Below are positions 63,568 through 64,000 of a stretch of DNA of 64,000 bases, piece by piece. Where the stretch lies: positions 7,316,001 through 7,380,000 of the forward strand of contig NZ_CP102509.1 in assembly GCF_024611995.1 (NCBI RefSeq), read 5' to 3'. This DNA is from Streptomyces sp. NBC_00162. Lineage in GTDB: Bacteria; Actinomycetota; Actinomycetes; Streptomycetales; Streptomycetaceae. How positions within the stretch are numbered: the first letter of the stretch is position 1; each line of letters starts with the position of its first letter. Both the position numbers and the translations under genes were made by a program. The notes under the pieces were generated by a model. The model worked only from the letters and a program-made list of their open reading frames with translations, was not told where the DNA came from and searched no databases.

Positions 63568-64000
63568 ATGAGCGACCTGCTGCTGGTGAGGCACGGCGAG
63601 ACGGCGTGGAGCGCGAACGGACGGCACACCGGGCTCACCGACCTCCCGCTGACGGCGCGAGGGGTCGAGGAGGCCATCTCGCTGGCCCCCTACTTCCGCG
63701 ACCGCCACCCGGCGATGGTGCTGACCAGCCCGCTGCGCCGGGCCGTCGCCACGGCGCAGCTCGCGGGGCTCACCGGCGGGGTCACCGACCCCGACCTGCA
63801 CGAGTGGGACTACGGGGGCTACGAGGGCGTGACCACCGCGGAGATCAAGCGGACCACCCCCGACTGGTCCCTGTGGACCGACGGGGTGCCGCCCGGCGAC
63901 GAGGCCCACCCCGGCGAGAACGCCGCCCAGGTGGGCGCCCGCGCGGACCGCGCCCTGGCCCGGGTCGCCCCGGTGCTCCGCGCGGACGGCGGCAACGTGG
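63568..64000 (+). CDS. Histidine phosphatase family protein, N-terminal part (partial)
   Basis: Open from ATG 63568 to the window end, so only the first 144 residues are visible. LLLVRHGETAWSANGRHTGLTDLPLTARG contains the catalytic RHGE; LTSPLRRAVATAQLAGL and LHEWDYGGYEGVTTAEIK follow as in phosphoglycerate-mutase-like phosphatases (CobC/GpmB type). The second catalytic His lies beyond the window. GGAGG abuts the start, an unusually close ribosome-binding site. Confidence 0.88.
   Translation, partial: MSDLLLVRHGETAWSANGRHTGLTDLPLTARGVEEAISLAPYFRDRHPAMVLTSPLRRAVATAQLAGLTGGVTDPDLHEWDYGGYEGVTTAEIKRTTPDWSLWTDGVPPGDEAHPGENAAQVGARADRALARVAPVLRADGGNV

Overview
The window is very GC-rich with strong third-position GC bias, GTG and TTG starts, dense ATGA/GTGA overlaps, a four-gene conservon (cvnABCD) and rare TTA codons confined to accessory genes. 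It therefore looks like a chromosomal segment of a Streptomyces species or a close relative. No rRNA, tRNA, CRISPR array or intact transposase was found.

Layout. (1) 1-7099: the end of an amino-acid ABC transporter operon (ATPase end, lipoprotein binding protein), a GNAT acetyltransferase and four successive flavin-dependent luciferase-like monooxygenases. This resembles the cyst(e)ine-derivative sulfur-salvage operons of Bacillus (ytmI / yxe type). (2) 7100-20550 is an accessory zone. It holds a secreted M9 collagenase, a frameshifted LysR remnant, a translationally coupled streptogramin-resistance operon (Vat-type acetyltransferase, Vgb lyase, YciI-like protein), a GNAT remnant, an FKBP isomerase, a divergent LysR/EamA exporter pair and a truncated kinase. 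It ends with a four-gene minus-strand operon encoding a membrane coiled-coil protein, a trypsin-like protease fused to an FHA domain, a Ser/Thr kinase with a TTA codon, and a zinc-ribbon protein. That operon is the best candidate for an undescribed signalling or defence system. The segment 13743-20576 lies between two same-orientation copies of the 3' end of the aldehyde dehydrogenase gene (58 bases, two mismatches), which looks like a duplicated insertion site.

(3) 20576-27785: aldehyde dehydrogenase with its GAF-domain regulator, then a SWIM protein and SNF2 helicase pair. (4) 27968-32414: small membrane protein, polyprenyl synthetase, TrmO-like protein, MpaB-type oxygenase and a methyltransferase. 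(5) 32583-39615: MHYT sensor, conservon, PPOX flavoprotein, a second roadblock protein and a DUF6397-like protein. (6) 39579-44499: YchJ, acyl-CoA thioesterase II, a SKI2-like helicase and a metal-dependent hydrolase whose stop codon lies in a 199-bp MITE-like element. (7) 44769-53937: a heterodimeric ABC exporter with one dead ATP site, an FAD/Fe-S D-lactate-type dehydrogenase, and a MarR/ABC exporter pair sharing nested palindromes. (8) 54001-64000: MltG-like transglycosylase, a hypothetical protein, a P450/flavin monooxygenase pair, a HAD phosphatase, Lrp/AsnC divergent from an SDR-photolyase operon, a DUF1275 membrane protein and a truncated histidine phosphatase.

All functions are inferred from translated motifs and gene context. 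Nothing was checked against a database.
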